Shown piece after piece: positions 36,309-46,287 of a DNA stretch of 64,000 bases. The notes below the pieces were generated by a model that saw only the letters and a list, made by a program, of their open reading frames with translations, was not told the DNA's origin and did no database searches. Positions within the stretch are counted from its first letter, which is position 1, and each line of letters begins with the position of its first letter. Origin of the DNA: Dictyoglomus thermophilum H-6-12. GTDB taxonomy: Bacteria > Dictyoglomota > Dictyoglomia > Dictyoglomales > Dictyoglomaceae. Location of the stretch: contig NC_011297.1 in the NCBI RefSeq assembly GCF_000020965.1, forward strand, positions 496,001-560,000, read 5' to 3'. The translations under genes and the position numbers were made by a program.

Positions 36309-37311
36309 GGAGTATCTTAAAAAGATATCTGAAGGTAAACACTTAACCTTCGATGAGGCAAAGGAGATAGTGCTTAGTATTGATAGAGAAGAGATAACTG
36401 AAGCACAACTTGGAGCTGTTCTTTTAGGATTGAGGTTAAAAGGAGAAAATCCAGAAGAAATAGCTGGTTTTGTAGATGTTTTACATGAAAAGGCAAAGAA
36501 AATACCTAATAGAACTCCAGCTGTGGATGTTTGTGGTACTGGAGGTGACAAGTCTAATACTTTCAATATCTCTACAGCTGTTGCTTTTACCCTTGCAAGC
36601 TTAGGGGTGAGGGTAGCAAAGCACGGTAATAGAGCCATGTCAAGCAAGGCAGGTAGTATTGATGTAATTGAGGCCTTAGGATTTAAGTGTAGTGATAATC
36701 CAGAAGAGATTGCAAGGGATATAGATGAAAAAGGTATAGGAATAATCTTTGCTCCTTATTTTCATCCTGTGGTGGGTAAAGCTGTGAAGGTAAGAAGAGA
36801 ACTTGGTATTGGAACCATATTCAATATGGCAGGTCCTATGTTAAATCCTGCAAATTTGTCTGGTCAAATTCTTGGAGTATATTCTGAGAAGGTCATGCGT
36901 AATATGGCTGAAGCTTCTTTGATCTTGAAAAAAGACAATATACTCTTCTATCATGGTAAGGATGATGGAATAGATGAGATTTCTCTTTCGGGAAAGACGA
37001 TTTTTGCTTATCTTAAAAATGGTAAGATAGATTATTTTGACTTTTCTCCAGAAGATATTGGAATAAAGAGATATCAAAAGGAGGAATTTAAGGGTGGAGA
37101 TGCCCAAGAGAATGCAAAGATATTGGAAGATATTTTTAAAGGTGTGGCCAAGGAGTCTCATATTGATATTGTGGCAGTGAATAGTGCTTTTGCCCTTTGG
37201 GTTTTAGGAAAAGTAAAGAGTGTAAAAGAGGGTTTTGATATGGTAAAGGAACATATCATGAAAGGAAAGGTTTATGAATTTGTTGAGACGTTAAGGGGGA
37301 GGACGGCATGA
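36301..37311 (+). CDS. trpD: anthranilate phosphoribosyltransferase
   Basis: A 336-residue enzyme that joins anthranilate to PRPP. The signature VCGTGGDKSNTFNIST (about residue 78) binds PRPP, and KHGNRAMSSKAGSIDVIEALG follows. GTG 36301 gives the standard start MVKEYLKKISEGK with AGGGGGTG as SD. A second in-frame GTG at 36292 would lie inside that SD. It overlaps trpG by 8 bases. Confidence 0.95.
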   Translation: MVKEYLKKISEGKHLTFDEAKEIVLSIDREEITEAQLGAVLLGLRLKGENPEEIAGFVDVLHEKAKKIPNRTPAVDVCGTGGDKSNTFNISTAVAFTLASLGVRVAKHGNRAMSSKAGSIDVIEALGFKCSDNPEEIARDIDEKGIGIIFAPYFHPVVGKAVKVRRELGIGTIFNMAGPMLNPANLSGQILGVYSEKVMRNMAEASLILKKDNILFYHGKDDGIDEISLSGKTIFAYLKNGKIDYFDFSPEDIGIKRYQKEEFKGGDAQENAKILEDIFKGVAKESHIDIVAVNSAFALWVLGKVKSVKEGFDMVKEHIMKGKVYEFVETLRGRTA

Positions 37312-38084
37312 ATATTCTTGATAAGCTCGTGGAGGAAAAGAGAAAGGTAGTTTTCAATAAGATATATAAAATACCAACCACCTTCCCTGAGAAGGAAAAG
37401 GATTATTTCTTTAAGATTTTAAATCAAAATAGGTTTAATATAATAGGAGAGGTGAAACCTGCCTCTCCTATAAAAGGTAAGCTTCTATCTCTTCCCATAT
37501 CCGAAATGGCCAAGATATATGATGATGCTAAAGAGATATCTGCCATATCTGTCCTTACTGCTGAGTCCTTTTCTGCAAGTATGAATAATCTTTCTTTGGT
37601 GAGGAAAATAACAAAAAAACCTATATTACAGAAGGATTTTGTCATAATACCTGAGCAAATCTATGAAGGAAGAATTTTAGGAGCTGATGCAGTTTTGCTT
37701 ATAGCAAGAGTACTTTCCGAAGGTGATCTCAAAGCCTTGTATAATCTTTGTTTAAAACTCGATGTTGAGCCTATAATAGAAGTTTATGATGAAAAAGATT
37801 TAGAAAAAGTGCTTAATTTGAGACCAAGAATTATTATGATAAATAATCGTGATCTCACAACCTTTAAAGTAGACATAAATAATACCTTAAAATTGTTGCC
37901 TTACATACCTTCTGATATTTTGGTGATAAGCGCAAGTGGTATAAAAGATAAGGAAGAGGTAAGAATTCTTTATGAAAGTGGAGTGAGAGCTATTCTTGTT
38001 GGAGAAAGTATTGTGACTTCTCAGAATCCTAAGAAAAAGATAGAGGAGCTTTTTGAAGTATGTGGGTTAAAATCTGTGGAATAA
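37308..38084 (+). CDS. trpC: indole-3-glycerol-phosphate synthase
   Basis: A 258-residue (beta/alpha)8 enzyme that closes the indole ring. Active-site motifs are GEVKPASPIKG (about residue 47), LQKDFVI (about 105), INNRDLTTFKVD and the phosphate-binding SASGI and LVGESIV near the end. ATG overlaps the trpD stop by 4 bases (ATGA). It is a separate protein and is not fused to TrpF as in enteric bacteria. Confidence 0.95.
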   Translation: MNILDKLVEEKRKVVFNKIYKIPTTFPEKEKDYFFKILNQNRFNIIGEVKPASPIKGKLLSLPISEMAKIYDDAKEISAISVLTAESFSASMNNLSLVRKITKKPILQKDFVIIPEQIYEGRILGADAVLLIARVLSEGDLKALYNLCLKLDVEPIIEVYDEKDLEKVLNLRPRIIMINNRDLTTFKVDINNTLKLLPYIPSDILVISASGIKDKEEVRILYESGVRAILVGESIVTSQNPKKKIEELFEVCGLKSVE

Positions 38085-38695
38085 CTGACATAATTAGTGC
38101 TTTACATTGTGAAATGGAAAAGGTAGATGCCATAGGTTTAGTTTTTGTTCCGTGGTCACCAAGATTTATATCTCGGGATAAACTAACAAGGATGGCTCCT
38201 CATTTGAAAAGACTTAACATAATGAGAATAGGGGTATTTGCTGACAATTCAGAGGAAGAAATCAGAAGTATTTTGGAGATTCTTCCTCTTGATGGGATTC
38301 AATTTCATGGCAATGAAGACGTTTCTTTTTTAAAAAAATTCAGCAAGTATTTTTTGATTCGAGCTTTAAATGTAGATGAGAGTGATAATCTTGAAGCTCA
38401 AATCAAAAAGTTCTCTAAAATAGCTTATATATTGTTGGATAAGAGTAAGAGTTCTAATATTAGTTTTGATGAGTTTATAGAAAAAGCAGGTAAGTATATA
38501 GATAATAAGACAATCATAGCAGGTGGTATAAATGAAAGTAATGTAGAAAAAGTTTTAGAACTTAAACCTTTTGGTTTGGATCTTTCCAGTGGGGTTGAGA
38601 TAGAAAAAGGAAAAAAAGATCTTGTTAAAATTTCAAATTTTATGAGAAAGGTGAGAGAATATGAGAAAAATAGAGCTGAAAAATCTTCCCGATGA
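38060..38695 (+). CDS. trpF: phosphoribosylanthranilate isomerase
   Basis: A 211-residue barrel enzyme. Its catalytic Cys is in VKICGITD (residue 5), IQFHGNED is near residue 77, and the phosphate-binding AGGINESNV and DLSSGVE are at the end. The start overlaps trpC by 25 bases, which is unusually deep. GGAGCTTTTTGAAGT supplies only a weak SD, so re-initiation from trpC is likely. The catalytic Asp in LLDKSKS is present. Confidence 0.93.
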   Translation: MWVKICGITDIISALHCEMEKVDAIGLVFVPWSPRFISRDKLTRMAPHLKRLNIMRIGVFADNSEEEIRSILEILPLDGIQFHGNEDVSFLKKFSKYFLIRALNVDESDNLEAQIKKFSKIAYILLDKSKSSNISFDEFIEKAGKYIDNKTIIAGGINESNVEKVLELKPFGLDLSSGVEIEKGKKDLVKISNFMRKVREYEKNRAEKSSR

Positions 38696-39863
38696 AAGAG
38701 GATATTTTGGAGAATTTGGAGGAAGGTTTGTTCCTGAAACTTTAATGGAGCCTTTGCTTCAATTAGAGGAGGCATATAATAAGTACAAGAATGATGAAAG
38801 ATTTAAGCAGGAATTAGATTACTATCTTAAGACTTATGTGGGTAGACCTACTCCTCTTTACTTTGCAAGGAATCTTTCTGAGAAATTGAAGGCAAAAATA
38901 TACTTGAAAAGAGAGGATCTTTGTCATACAGGGGCTCATAAGATAAATAATGCTATTGGACAGGCACTACTTGCTAAATATATGGAAAAAAAGAGATTAA
39001 TAGCAGAAACTGGAGCTGGACAGCATGGGGTTGCTACGGCAACTGTGGCAGCACTTTTTGGATTCAAATGTACTGTGTATATGGGCGAAGAGGATTGCGA
39101 AAGACAAAAAATTAACGTTTTAAGAATGAAACTTTTAGGGGCAGAGGTCATTCCTGTAAAAGTAGGATCAAAAACTTTAAAAGAGGCAATAAATGAAGCG
39201 TTGAGAGATTGGGTGGCACATCCAGAAGATAGTTATTATCTTTTAGGATCAGTGGTAGGTCCTCATCCTTATCCTGTAATTGTAAGAGATTTTCAAAAGA
39301 TAATAGGAGAAGAGGTCAAGAAGCAAATATTAGAGTTAGAAAATAGACTTCCTGATTACTTAGTTGCTTCTGTCGGAGGAGGGAGTAATTCTATAGGACT
39401 TTTTTATCCTTTTCTGGAGGATGATGTAAAGATCATAGGTGTTGAAGGAGGAGGAAAAGGCTTGGAGTCTGGTTTACATTCTGCTAGTATCAACTTTGGA
39501 AGAGTAGGTGTTCTTCATGGGGCTAAGATGTATCTTATCCAAGATGAAAATGGAAATGTTTCTCCTACTCACTCCATATCTGCTGGATTAGATTACCCTG
39601 GAGTAGGACCAGAACACAGTTTCCTTGCTAAGATTGGCAGAGTAAAATATGATATTGCTACAGATGATGTGGCGTTAAAAGGTTTTTTGGCCCTCTCGGA
39701 GTTGGAAGGAATTATTCCGGCTTTGGAGAGTGCTCATGCCATAGGTTATGTGATTGAACACAGGGATGAATTTCCTGAAAAGGAGCCTATTATAGTAATA
39801 AACCTTTCTGGAAGAGGAGATAAAGATTTAGAAATAATATCAAAGTATGTGGGGGAGAAATAA
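38661..39863 (+). CDS. trpB: tryptophan synthase beta subunit
   Basis: A 400-residue PLP enzyme that condenses indole with serine. The Schiff-base Lys is in [10 protein letters not shown] (about residue 93), the catalytic Glu in AETGAGQHG (about 115), and the PLP phosphate loop is VGGGSNSIG near 240. It is a TrpB1-type chain, as expected next to trpA. The start [21 protein letters not shown] lies 35 bases inside trpF, so the two genes overlap. SD is GAAAGGTGAGAG. Confidence 0.96.
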   Translation: MRKIELKNLPDERGYFGEFGGRFVPETLMEPLLQLEEAYNKYKNDERFKQELDYYLKTYVGRPTPLYFARNLSEKLKAKIYLKREDLCHTGAHKINNAIGQALLAKYMEKKRLIAETGAGQHGVATATVAALFGFKCTVYMGEEDCERQKINVLRMKLLGAEVIPVKVGSKTLKEAINEALRDWVAHPEDSYYLLGSVVGPHPYPVIVRDFQKIIGEEVKKQILELENRLPDYLVASVGGGSNSIGLFYPFLEDDVKIIGVEGGGKGLESGLHSASINFGRVGVLHGAKMYLIQDENGNVSPTHSISAGLDYPGVGPEHSFLAKIGRVKYDIATDDVALKGFLALSELEGIIPALESAHAIGYVIEHRDEFPEKEPIIVINLSGRGDKDLEIISKYVGEK

Positions 39864-40624
39864 TGGCTAACTTATTAGAGAAATTTAAAAATAGAGATAA
39901 ATCTTTGCTATTTGTTCCCTTTTTCGTTTCAGGTTTTCCTGACTTTGATTTTTTAGAGAAATTTTTATTTAAAAATAAAGATAAGATTGATATACTTGAG
40001 CTTGGAGTTCCTTTTTCGGATCCTGTAGCTGATGGACCTATTTTGCAGGAGATAAATTATAGAGCAATGGTAAAAGGTGTAAACTTAAACAATACTCTTG
40101 ACTGGCTTTTGGATTCGGGAATCACAAAAAAGATCGATGTTATTCTTCTTCTTTATTTTAATCTAATCCAAAACAAGCTTGAGGAAAAATTGAAAAGATT
40201 TAAGGAAGTAGGGATTAAAGGATTAGTAATACCTGATTTGCCATTGGAAGAAGCAGAAAAACTTATCCCTTTATTTAACGAACATAACCTTGATCTTATT
40301 CTTTTTATATCTCCTACTACTAGGGAAGAAAGAATTAGGAAGATCTTAGATATAGCTCCAAGTTTTTTGTATTGTATATCGGTTAAAGGAGTAACGGGTG
40401 AAAGGGACAGACTTCCCGAAGAAGGAGTAGCTTTTATAAGTAGAGTTAAGAAAGAGACTAATAAGCCTCTTGTTTGGGGGTTTGGTTTGGGTAGTAGTTA
40501 TCAGATAAATTCTCTTAAGGGGTTGGTAGATGGTGTGATTGTAGGTAGTGCAATAGGTAAAAGGCTTTTAAATAATGAGGATATTCAGGATTACTTTGAT
40601 GAGTTATATAAAGCTACGCTTTGA
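39863..40624 (+). CDS. trpA: tryptophan synthase alpha subunit
   Basis: A 253-residue barrel that splits indole-3-glycerol phosphate and channels indole to TrpB. Catalytic Glu and Asp lie in ILELGVPFSDPVADGP, and the flexible loop VKGVTGERDRLPE and phosphate-binding WGFGLGSS follow. Start overlaps the trpB stop by 1 base (TAATG). The operon probably ends here, or runs on into the dehydrogenase gene 27 bases later, since no terminator is visible. Confidence 0.95.
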   Translation: MANLLEKFKNRDKSLLFVPFFVSGFPDFDFLEKFLFKNKDKIDILELGVPFSDPVADGPILQEINYRAMVKGVNLNNTLDWLLDSGITKKIDVILLLYFNLIQNKLEEKLKRFKEVGIKGLVIPDLPLEEAEKLIPLFNEHNLDLILFISPTTREERIRKILDIAPSFLYCISVKGVTGERDRLPEEGVAFISRVKKETNKPLVWGFGLGSSYQINSLKGLVDGVIVGSAIGKRLLNNEDIQDYFDELYKATL

Positions 40625-40651
40625 AATCTAATATTAGGGAGGAATAGGGAG

Positions 40652-41878
40652 ATGAAAGCAGTTTGGTTTGAGGAAAGTATTCCCAGATATCTTATAAGTA
40701 AAGCTTTGGGGAGGGTTCATCATTCTTTCTATTATAATGTTTTTTCTTGTATAAGGTATGGGGATTATCCAGAACCAAAACTTCCCAGTGGAAAGTGGGT
40801 TAAAATAAAGACTTTGATGGGAGGTATTTGTGGTAGTGATATAGGACTTATCAAATTACATGATAGTCCTTCTACATCTCCTTTTGCATCTTTTCCTTTT
40901 GTTATAGGGCATGAGAATTTGGGGATTATTGTGGAAAAAGGAGACGAAGTAGAAGGTTTTGAAGTAGGAGATAGAGTTATAGCAGATCCTACATTATCTT
41001 GCAATGCAAGAGAGATATATCCTCCCTGTGAGAAATGCCAGAATTTTGAATTTTCCCAATGTATGAATTTTAATGAGGGTATAGTTTCTCCTGCACTTAT
41101 GATTGGATCTTGTAGAGATACTGGTGGAAGTTGGGGAGAGTATTATGTTGCTAATGAGTTCCAGCTTTTCAAAGTACCTGATAAAGTCACTAATGAGAAT
41201 GCTATTCTTGTTGATGCTTTTTGCTCAGCATTACATCCTGTGATGAGAAATTTTCCTAAGGACAACGATACGGTATTAGTGTTAGGGGCTGGGAGTATAG
41301 GTATAAATGTGGTTAGTGCCTTAAGAGCATTAGGAAGTAAAGCCAGAATTATTGTACTTGCAAGGTACAAGTTTCAAGGCGAATTTGCAAAACACTATGG
41401 GGCAGACGAGATTTTATATACAAAAGGTTTAAGCAAATGGGATTTATATAAGAAGGTTGCAGAGCTTACTTCTGGAAAGGTCTTAAAGCCTCTGCTTGGT
41501 AAACCAGTGATGGTGGGAGGAGCAGATGTGGTTTTTGAATGTGTAGGGAATGATGATTCTATAGATGATGCTTTAAGGTTTACAAAGCAGGGGGGTACTA
41601 CAGTTCTTGTAGGACTTGCAGGTATTACTAAGAAAGTTGATTGGACCTTTGTATGGTTTAAGGAATTGAGAGTAGCAGGTACTAATAGTAGTAGTGGAGA
41701 GATCTTTAGAGGAGAAAGAAAAAGAGGTTATGGTATAGCTCTTCAATTAATGGAAGAAGGACTTGATCTCTCTCCGTTGTTGACACATACTTTTAAATTA
41801 GAGGATTATAAAAAGGCAATAGAGATGAATTTCTTTAGAGGAAGGTATGGTCTTGTAAAATCGGCTTTTGTATTTTAG
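40652..41878 (+). CDS. zinc-type medium-chain alcohol dehydrogenase-like protein
   Basis: A 408-residue MDR protein, longer than the usual 340-350. It has the catalytic-zinc motif GGICGSDIG, the GHENLG loop, structural-zinc cysteines near residue 120 (SC, PPCEKCQNF, QC), and the Rossmann motif VLGAGSIGINVV near 210. The extra length lies in the N-terminal 40 residues and around 270-290. SD is GGGAGGAATAGGGAG. It follows trpA by 27 bases with no terminator. The convergent neighbours (a cyclodeaminase-like protein and an alpha-oxoamine synthase) make a threonine-dehydrogenase-like role possible but unproven. Confidence 0.82.
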   Translation: MKAVWFEESIPRYLISKALGRVHHSFYYNVFSCIRYGDYPEPKLPSGKWVKIKTLMGGICGSDIGLIKLHDSPSTSPFASFPFVIGHENLGIIVEKGDEVEGFEVGDRVIADPTLSCNAREIYPPCEKCQNFEFSQCMNFNEGIVSPALMIGSCRDTGGSWGEYYVANEFQLFKVPDKVTNENAILVDAFCSALHPVMRNFPKDNDTVLVLGAGSIGINVVSALRALGSKARIIVLARYKFQGEFAKHYGADEILYTKGLSKWDLYKKVAELTSGKVLKPLLGKPVMVGGADVVFECVGNDDSIDDALRFTKQGGTTVLVGLAGITKKVDWTFVWFKELRVAGTNSSSGEIFRGERKRGYGIALQLMEEGLDLSPLLTHTFKLEDYKKAIEMNFFRGRYGLVKSAFVF

Positions 41879-42549
41879 GTTATTTGTAAGATGCTTTCTA
41901 CTTCTTCATAGATTTTATCGGAGAGTAGGGTTCCTTCTTCTAATAGGGATAATGCTTCCTTTTGGGTATTTTTAACAAAATCTTTATCTCTTATACTTAC
42001 CAAATTAATCTTTACATTAAGCCAAGCTCCTTGGAGAGCAGCTTTGAGACATACTGCTCCTACGCCTATATCACTTACTGCATTAGGATTAGAATTTCCA
42101 AGAGATTTTTCTAATAGTCTTAATGCCTTTATGCTTTTTCTCATGATTTCAAGAGGTACAAGGGTTGCCTCTTTTAGGGCATTTTCTAAGGCTTCTTTTC
42201 TTCTATTTTTCTCTTCCTCAGTATTTTTTGGCATTTTTAAGGCTTTTGCTACTTTAAAAAAGGCTTCCGCATCTTTTTCTATTAACTCTAAAAGTTCTTT
42301 TTGAATTTTATTGTTTTCTTTTATTAACTCTAACATTAACTCTTCTTTGTCTTTAAATTTTTCTTTACCAATGGTGAGGTTTGCTACCATGGAAGATAGA
42401 GCAACTCCAATAGCACCTACGAGGGAGGAGGCTGCTCCTCCTCCGGGTGCAGGCTCTTGAGAGGCTAAAAGTTCTACAAATTCTGTTATAGCACGATCAA
42501 TAAGTTTTATCTTATCAGATGATTCCAACTTTTTTCCCTGCCTTTTCAA
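41875..42549 (-). CDS. cyclodeaminase/cyclohydrolase (FTCD C-terminal domain) family protein
   Basis: A 224-residue mostly helical protein with the family's glycine-rich [20 protein letters not shown] motif near residue 33. Stand-alone proteins of this family include methenyltetrahydrofolate cyclohydrolase (FchA) of clostridia and the formimino-THF cyclodeaminase domain, so a role in one-carbon folate metabolism is likely. The TTG start at 42549 lies inside the upstream gene (35-base overlap). A later TTG (42528) preceded by GGCAGGG is an alternative. Co-translation with the alpha-oxoamine synthase fits conversion of glycine-derived carbon. Confidence 0.82.
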   Translation of the reverse strand: MKRQGKKLESSDKIKLIDRAITEFVELLASQEPAPGGGAASSLVGAIGVALSSMVANLTIGKEKFKDKEELMLELIKENNKIQKELLELIEKDAEAFFKVAKALKMPKNTEEEKNRRKEALENALKEATLVPLEIMRKSIKALRLLEKSLGNSNPNAVSDIGVGAVCLKAALQGAWLNVKINLVSIRDKDFVKNTQKEALSLLEEGTLLSDKIYEEVESILQIT

Positions 42550-43705
42550 AAATCTCTAAAGCTCTGTCTATTTGTTCTTCAGTATGGGTTGCCATATAGC
42601 TAGTTCTTAATAGTGATTGGTTGGGAGGAACTCCTGGAGGAAGTACAGGATTACAGTAAACTCCAAGATCAAAAAGTTCCTTCCACATGTAAATGGTCTT
42701 CCATCTATCTCTAATATATATTGGAATTATTGGAGTACAACTGTTTCCAATATCAAATCCAAGGGATTTCAAGCCCTCCCTCATCCTGTTTGCTATTTTC
42801 CAGAGGTGGTCAATCCTTTCAGGTTCTTCTTGCATAACTTCTAAAGCTGCAAGAGCTGCTGCTGTATTTGCTGGTGACATACTCGCTGAGAAGATAAAAG
42901 ATCTTGCAGTGTGTTGTATGTAAAATATTACCTCTTCATCTCCTGCAATGAATCCTCCGAGACTTGCAAAAGATTTACTAAAAGTTCCCATAATTATATC
43001 TACTTTATCTTCAAGACCAAAGTGGTTTGCTGTGCCTCTTCCATGATCTCCAAGAACTCCTATAGAGTGAGCATCATCAACCATTAACCTTGCTCCGTAT
43101 TTTTCACATAGTTTTACGATTTCGGGTAATGGAGCTATGTCTCCTGCCATAGAAAAGACCCCATCTACTATAACTAGTTTCCCTGCATTGTCGGGACAAG
43201 AAGCAAGTACTTTTTCTAAATCTTCCATATCATTGTGTTTAAATCTTCGCATTTCTCCTTGAGAGAGGCGGCATCCATCGATTATAGAGGCATGATCTTC
43301 TTTATCAGTTATAGCAATATCTCCCTTACCAATTAAAGCAGAAATAGTCCCAAGATTTGTCTGATATCCTGTTGAGAAGACAAGGGCAGCCTCTTTATGA
43401 AGGAATTCTGCAAGCTTTTCTTCTAATTCTTTATGAAGTTTCAAAGTTCCATTCATAAAGCGGGAACCTGTACAACTCGTACCATATTCTTTAATTGCTT
43501 TAATTGCTGCTTCTTTTACTTTTGGATGAGTGGTCAGACCAAGGTAATTATTAGATCCCAACATTATTAGCCTTCTGCCGTTAATAATAACTTCTGTTCC
43601 TTCGGTCTCTTCAAGGGGAAGAAAGAAAGGATAAATTCCTTGATCGATGGCTATTCTTGCCTCTTGCAAATATTCCGCTTTTTTTATCTTATCAAATAAA
43701 TCCAT
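42515..43705 (-). CDS. alpha-oxoamine synthase (glycine C-acetyltransferase / 8-amino-7-oxononanoate synthase family)
   Basis: A 396-residue class II PLP transferase. Motifs are [27 protein letters not shown], the PLP-stacking [15 protein letters not shown] and the Schiff-base Lys in [13 protein letters not shown] near residue 240. The family includes Kbl, BioF and serine palmitoyltransferase, which cannot be separated safely by eye. No bio genes are near. A dehydrogenase and a folate-type protein are, which favours Kbl (2-amino-3-ketobutyrate to glycine and acetyl-CoA). Confidence 0.85.
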   Translation of the reverse strand: MDLFDKIKKAEYLQEARIAIDQGIYPFFLPLEETEGTEVIINGRRLIMLGSNNYLGLTTHPKVKEAAIKAIKEYGTSCTGSRFMNGTLKLHKELEEKLAEFLHKEAALVFSTGYQTNLGTISALIGKGDIAITDKEDHASIIDGCRLSQGEMRRFKHNDMEDLEKVLASCPDNAGKLVIVDGVFSMAGDIAPLPEIVKLCEKYGARLMVDDAHSIGVLGDHGRGTANHFGLEDKVDIIMGTFSKSFASLGGFIAGDEEVIFYIQHTARSFIFSASMSPANTAAALAALEVMQEEPERIDHLWKIANRMREGLKSLGFDIGNSCTPIIPIYIRDRWKTIYMWKELFDLGVYCNPVLPPGVPPNQSLLRTSYMATHTEEQIDRALEIFEKAGKKVGII

Positions 43706-43844
43706 ACTCCTTCACCTTCTTTTTTTTACATTTAGTAAGTATCAGTTATTATATCATCATTATATCTATGAATATAGCACTTTTGTAGTAATTTTTTCAA
43801 TAATTTAAGCTTTGACTTAATCAATCCTTTAATATTTCCTTAAA

Positions 43845-43873
43845 TTGACTTTTGATTTAATTTTTGGTTTAAT
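43845..43873 (+). promoter_or_regulatory. putative lactate dehydrogenase promoter
   Basis: TTGACT (43845-43850), 17 bases, TTTAAT (43868-43873). The -35 lies inside a partial inverted repeat TTAAAT-N9-ATTTAA (43840-43860). Confidence 0.5.
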
Positions 43874-43910
43874 ATACTTAGAATTTATACCAAAAAGGTA
43901 GGTGATATGG

Positions 43911-44867
43911 ATGAAAAAGATATTAATCGTAGGAGCTGGTGCTGTTGGTACATCTTTTGCTTATAGTCTCATTCATAAAGGTTTGGTAGAGGAGATTGTA
44001 CTTTACGATATAGATGAAAAAAAGGCAAAAGGAGAAGCCTTAGATTTAGCTCATGGAATATATTTTACAAAACCTGTTGAGGTAAGAGCTGGAGGATTAG
44101 AAGAGGCGAAAGATTCCGATATAGTGGTAATTACTGCTGGAGCAAAACAAAGGCCTGGGGAGACAAGACTACAGCTATTAGATAGGAATATTAGTATTTA
44201 TAAAGATCTTGTCCCAGAAATAGTTAAAAATGGCTTTAAAGGAATATTTTTGATAGTAACTAATCCTGTAGACGTTTTGACATATTTTGCTTATACCTTT
44301 TCCGGCTTTCCAAGAAATAGGGTGATAGGTTCAGGTACTGTTCTTGATAGTTCAAGATTTGCATATCTTCTTTCAAAACATTGTGATGTAGATCCAAGAT
44401 CTGTAAATGCTTATGTGATAGGAGAGCACGGAGATACTGCAGTATTAGCTTGGAGTTTAACGCATATTGGAGGAATTTCTATTTCAGAGTTTTGTCCTGT
44501 CTGTGGTAGAAGATGCTTTGACGAAGATGTCAAGAAAGCAATAATTAAAGAAGTTAGAGATTCAGCGTATAAAATAATTGAATATAAGGGTGCTACCTAT
44601 TATGCTATAGGTCTTGCTTTAGTAAATATAGTGGAAGCTATAGTCAGAGATGAAAATAGAATTCTTCCTGTTTCTACAGTTCATCCTCAAATTTTTGAAT
44701 TTAAAGATGTACCTTTGAGCCTGCCTTCTATAGTAGGAAGAAATGGAGTTAAAAAAGTTTTGCGGGTAAAATTGACAGAAGAGGAAGAGAAGGAACTTTA
44801 TAACTCGGCGAAGTTTATAAAAGAGGCCATAGATTCTTTTAGTTCTCTCTCCTTATCCTCACGTTAA
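43911..44867 (+). CDS. ldh: L-lactate dehydrogenase
   Basis: A 318-residue NAD-dependent dehydrogenase that reduces pyruvate to lactate in fermentation. It has the Rossmann motif VGAGAVGTS, and the substrate loop AKQRPGETRLQLLDRN carries Gln at the position that separates lactate (Gln) from malate (Arg) dehydrogenases. NPVDVLTY, SGTVLDSSRF and the catalytic His in IGEHGDTA follow. GTG 43902 is in frame, but GGTAGGTGAT fits ATG 43911 as SD. It is transcribed alone and ends at a GC-rich hairpin. Confidence 0.93.
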   Translation: MKKILIVGAGAVGTSFAYSLIHKGLVEEIVLYDIDEKKAKGEALDLAHGIYFTKPVEVRAGGLEEAKDSDIVVITAGAKQRPGETRLQLLDRNISIYKDLVPEIVKNGFKGIFLIVTNPVDVLTYFAYTFSGFPRNRVIGSGTVLDSSRFAYLLSKHCDVDPRSVNAYVIGEHGDTAVLAWSLTHIGGISISEFCPVCGRRCFDEDVKKAIIKEVRDSAYKIIEYKGATYYAIGLALVNIVEAIVRDENRILPVSTVHPQIFEFKDVPLSLPSIVGRNGVKKVLRVKLTEEEEKELYNSAKFIKEAIDSFSSLSLSSR

Positions 44868-44890
44868 ACCTCGCCTCCTCCTTTTAACCC

Positions 44891-44920
44891 TAAGCCCCGG
44901 GTCCCCCCTCCCGGGGCTTA
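44891..44920 (+). terminator. GC-rich hairpin after ldh
   Basis: TAAGCCCCGGG (44891-44901) pairs perfectly with CCCGGGGCTTA (44910-44920). There is no clean U-run (AACTATTATAAC), so termination may be Rho-assisted or inefficient. Confidence 0.65.
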
Positions 44921-44996
44921 AACTATTATAACTTTTAAAGTGTTTATTATTTTTGATATACTTTAATAAATTTTTTATTTTGGGGGAGATGATGTT

Positions 44997-45911
44997 ATGG
45001 ATAAAGAAGAAAGAAGTTATCAACAGCAACCCCAATATGAAGTAGTAGAAGATGCGATTTTGTCTTTAAAAGATATAGGCGATAGAGCTGTAGAGATAAG
45101 AGGTGTTCCTACAGGTATAGAAGGACTTGATAACCTCTTTTTTACTACTAAAATTGAGAAAGGAAAAACAAAAGTTGTACCTTTAGGGGGTATTCCTCAG
45201 TATAGTGTATTTAACTTAACAGGAATCTCTGATACAGGTAAAAGTCTTATGGGAGAACAATTTGCTATAAAGCAAGCCTCCCTGGGGAATGCAGTGGCAT
45301 TTATAACAGTAGAGTCTCCAGCTCATTTTGTGGCTACATCAATGAAATCCAGGGCTGCTGCGATGGGGGTTGAAGAAAATGTAATTGATGAGAATATTGT
45401 GTTTATTGATGCTGCATCTTATTCTAAACTAAGGGAAGATGTACCAACTCTTCTTGCAACTCTTGCCCATGCCATAAAGAAATATAAGATAAAATATACG
45501 GTTATAGATTCAATAACGGGGCTTTATGAGGCTAAAGAAATGATGGCAAGAGTTATTGTTCGTCAACTTTTTAACTTTATGAAGAAATGGTATCAAACGG
45601 CCATATTCATATCTCAAAAGAGATCTAGTCAAGAGGAATTTTCAGCAGAAGCTGCAGGAGGTTTTGCCATATCACATATAGTGGATGGAACTATGGTTCT
45701 TTCAAAGGTCTTGATTAGCAGTCAATATATGGAGAGAATGTATAAGAGACCAATGGGAGAGCTGGTTAGGCTTTTTAGGATAGATGGTTGTAGGATGTGT
45801 GGACATAGCACTGATACTTATCTACTGGAGATTGATAAAAATGGTTTGGTGAGAATTGGACAGTCTTTGAAAGAACTCTCTAAGGGGGTGAAGGTAGATG
45901 CCAATACTTAG
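44997..45911 (+). CDS. single-domain KaiC/RecA-superfamily ATPase
   Basis: A 304-residue ATPase with one KaiC-type core. An N-terminal segment of about 45 residues leads to VPTGIEGLDNLFF, then Walker A GISDTGKS (residues 76-83), FITVESPAHFV near 103, Walker B YTVIDSITGLY (about 167-177) and AIFISQKRS near 202. A small cysteine element CRMCGH (265-270) precedes the C-terminus. There is no second KaiC domain and no KaiA/KaiB nearby. It overlaps the downstream helix-turn-helix gene by 14 bases, so the two act together. From memory, such KaiC/near-KaiC pairs are known mainly from archaea. SD is GGGGGAGATGATG. Confidence 0.85.
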   Translation: MDKEERSYQQQPQYEVVEDAILSLKDIGDRAVEIRGVPTGIEGLDNLFFTTKIEKGKTKVVPLGGIPQYSVFNLTGISDTGKSLMGEQFAIKQASLGNAVAFITVESPAHFVATSMKSRAAAMGVEENVIDENIVFIDAASYSKLREDVPTLLATLAHAIKKYKIKYTVIDSITGLYEAKEMMARVIVRQLFNFMKKWYQTAIFISQKRSSQEEFSAEAAGGFAISHIVDGTMVLSKVLISSQYMERMYKRPMGELVRLFRIDGCRMCGHSTDTYLLEIDKNGLVRIGQSLKELSKGVKVDANT

Positions 45912-46281
45912 TGGCGACGAACTTCCTGTAAAAGAGGATGAACTCGATAACCTTGCCATGAAGACTTTTTTAAAGACATTGGATATACTGGGAGGTCCAA
46001 GAAAATTAATTCTTTACAGAAATCTTACATGGGTTCCGAGTCTTATTGAGGCTTGTTATGCGGTGATATTAAGAGATAGATATATGAAAACCGAAGCAGA
46101 GATAGCAGAGTTTCTTGGATTAACCAAGCAAACAGTGAGAAATATTCTTAAGGCTGATCCTGATGTGGTTCTTGATATTCTTGAAGATGAACTTAAGAAA
46201 AAGGAGATTAAAACTCATGTGGCAGGAGGGCTTGCAAAGTTAGCCTATAGAAAAGTAAAGGAGGAGTTTGGTATAGAGTAA
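45898..46281 (+). CDS. helix-turn-helix partner of the KaiC-like ATPase (near-KaiC regulatory domain type)
   Basis: A 127-residue protein. An acidic N-terminus precedes a helical segment (NLAMKTFLKTLDILGGPRKL). A helix-turn-helix follows near residues 62-90 (KTEAEIAEFLGLTKQTVRNILKADPD). A helical C-terminus rich in Lys and Glu completes it. The gene starts inside the end of the KaiC-like gene and stops 7 bases before the methyltransferase gene. The architecture matches what I recall as the near_KaiC probable regulatory domain (TIGR03879), always encoded beside a KaiC-domain protein. DNA targets and signal are unknown. Confidence 0.75.
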   Translation: MPILSGDELPVKEDELDNLAMKTFLKTLDILGGPRKLILYRNLTWVPSLIEACYAVILRDRYMKTEAEIAEFLGLTKQTVRNILKADPDVVLDILEDELKKKEIKTHVAGGLAKLAYRKVKEEFGIE

Positions 46282-46287
46282 AAGTAT

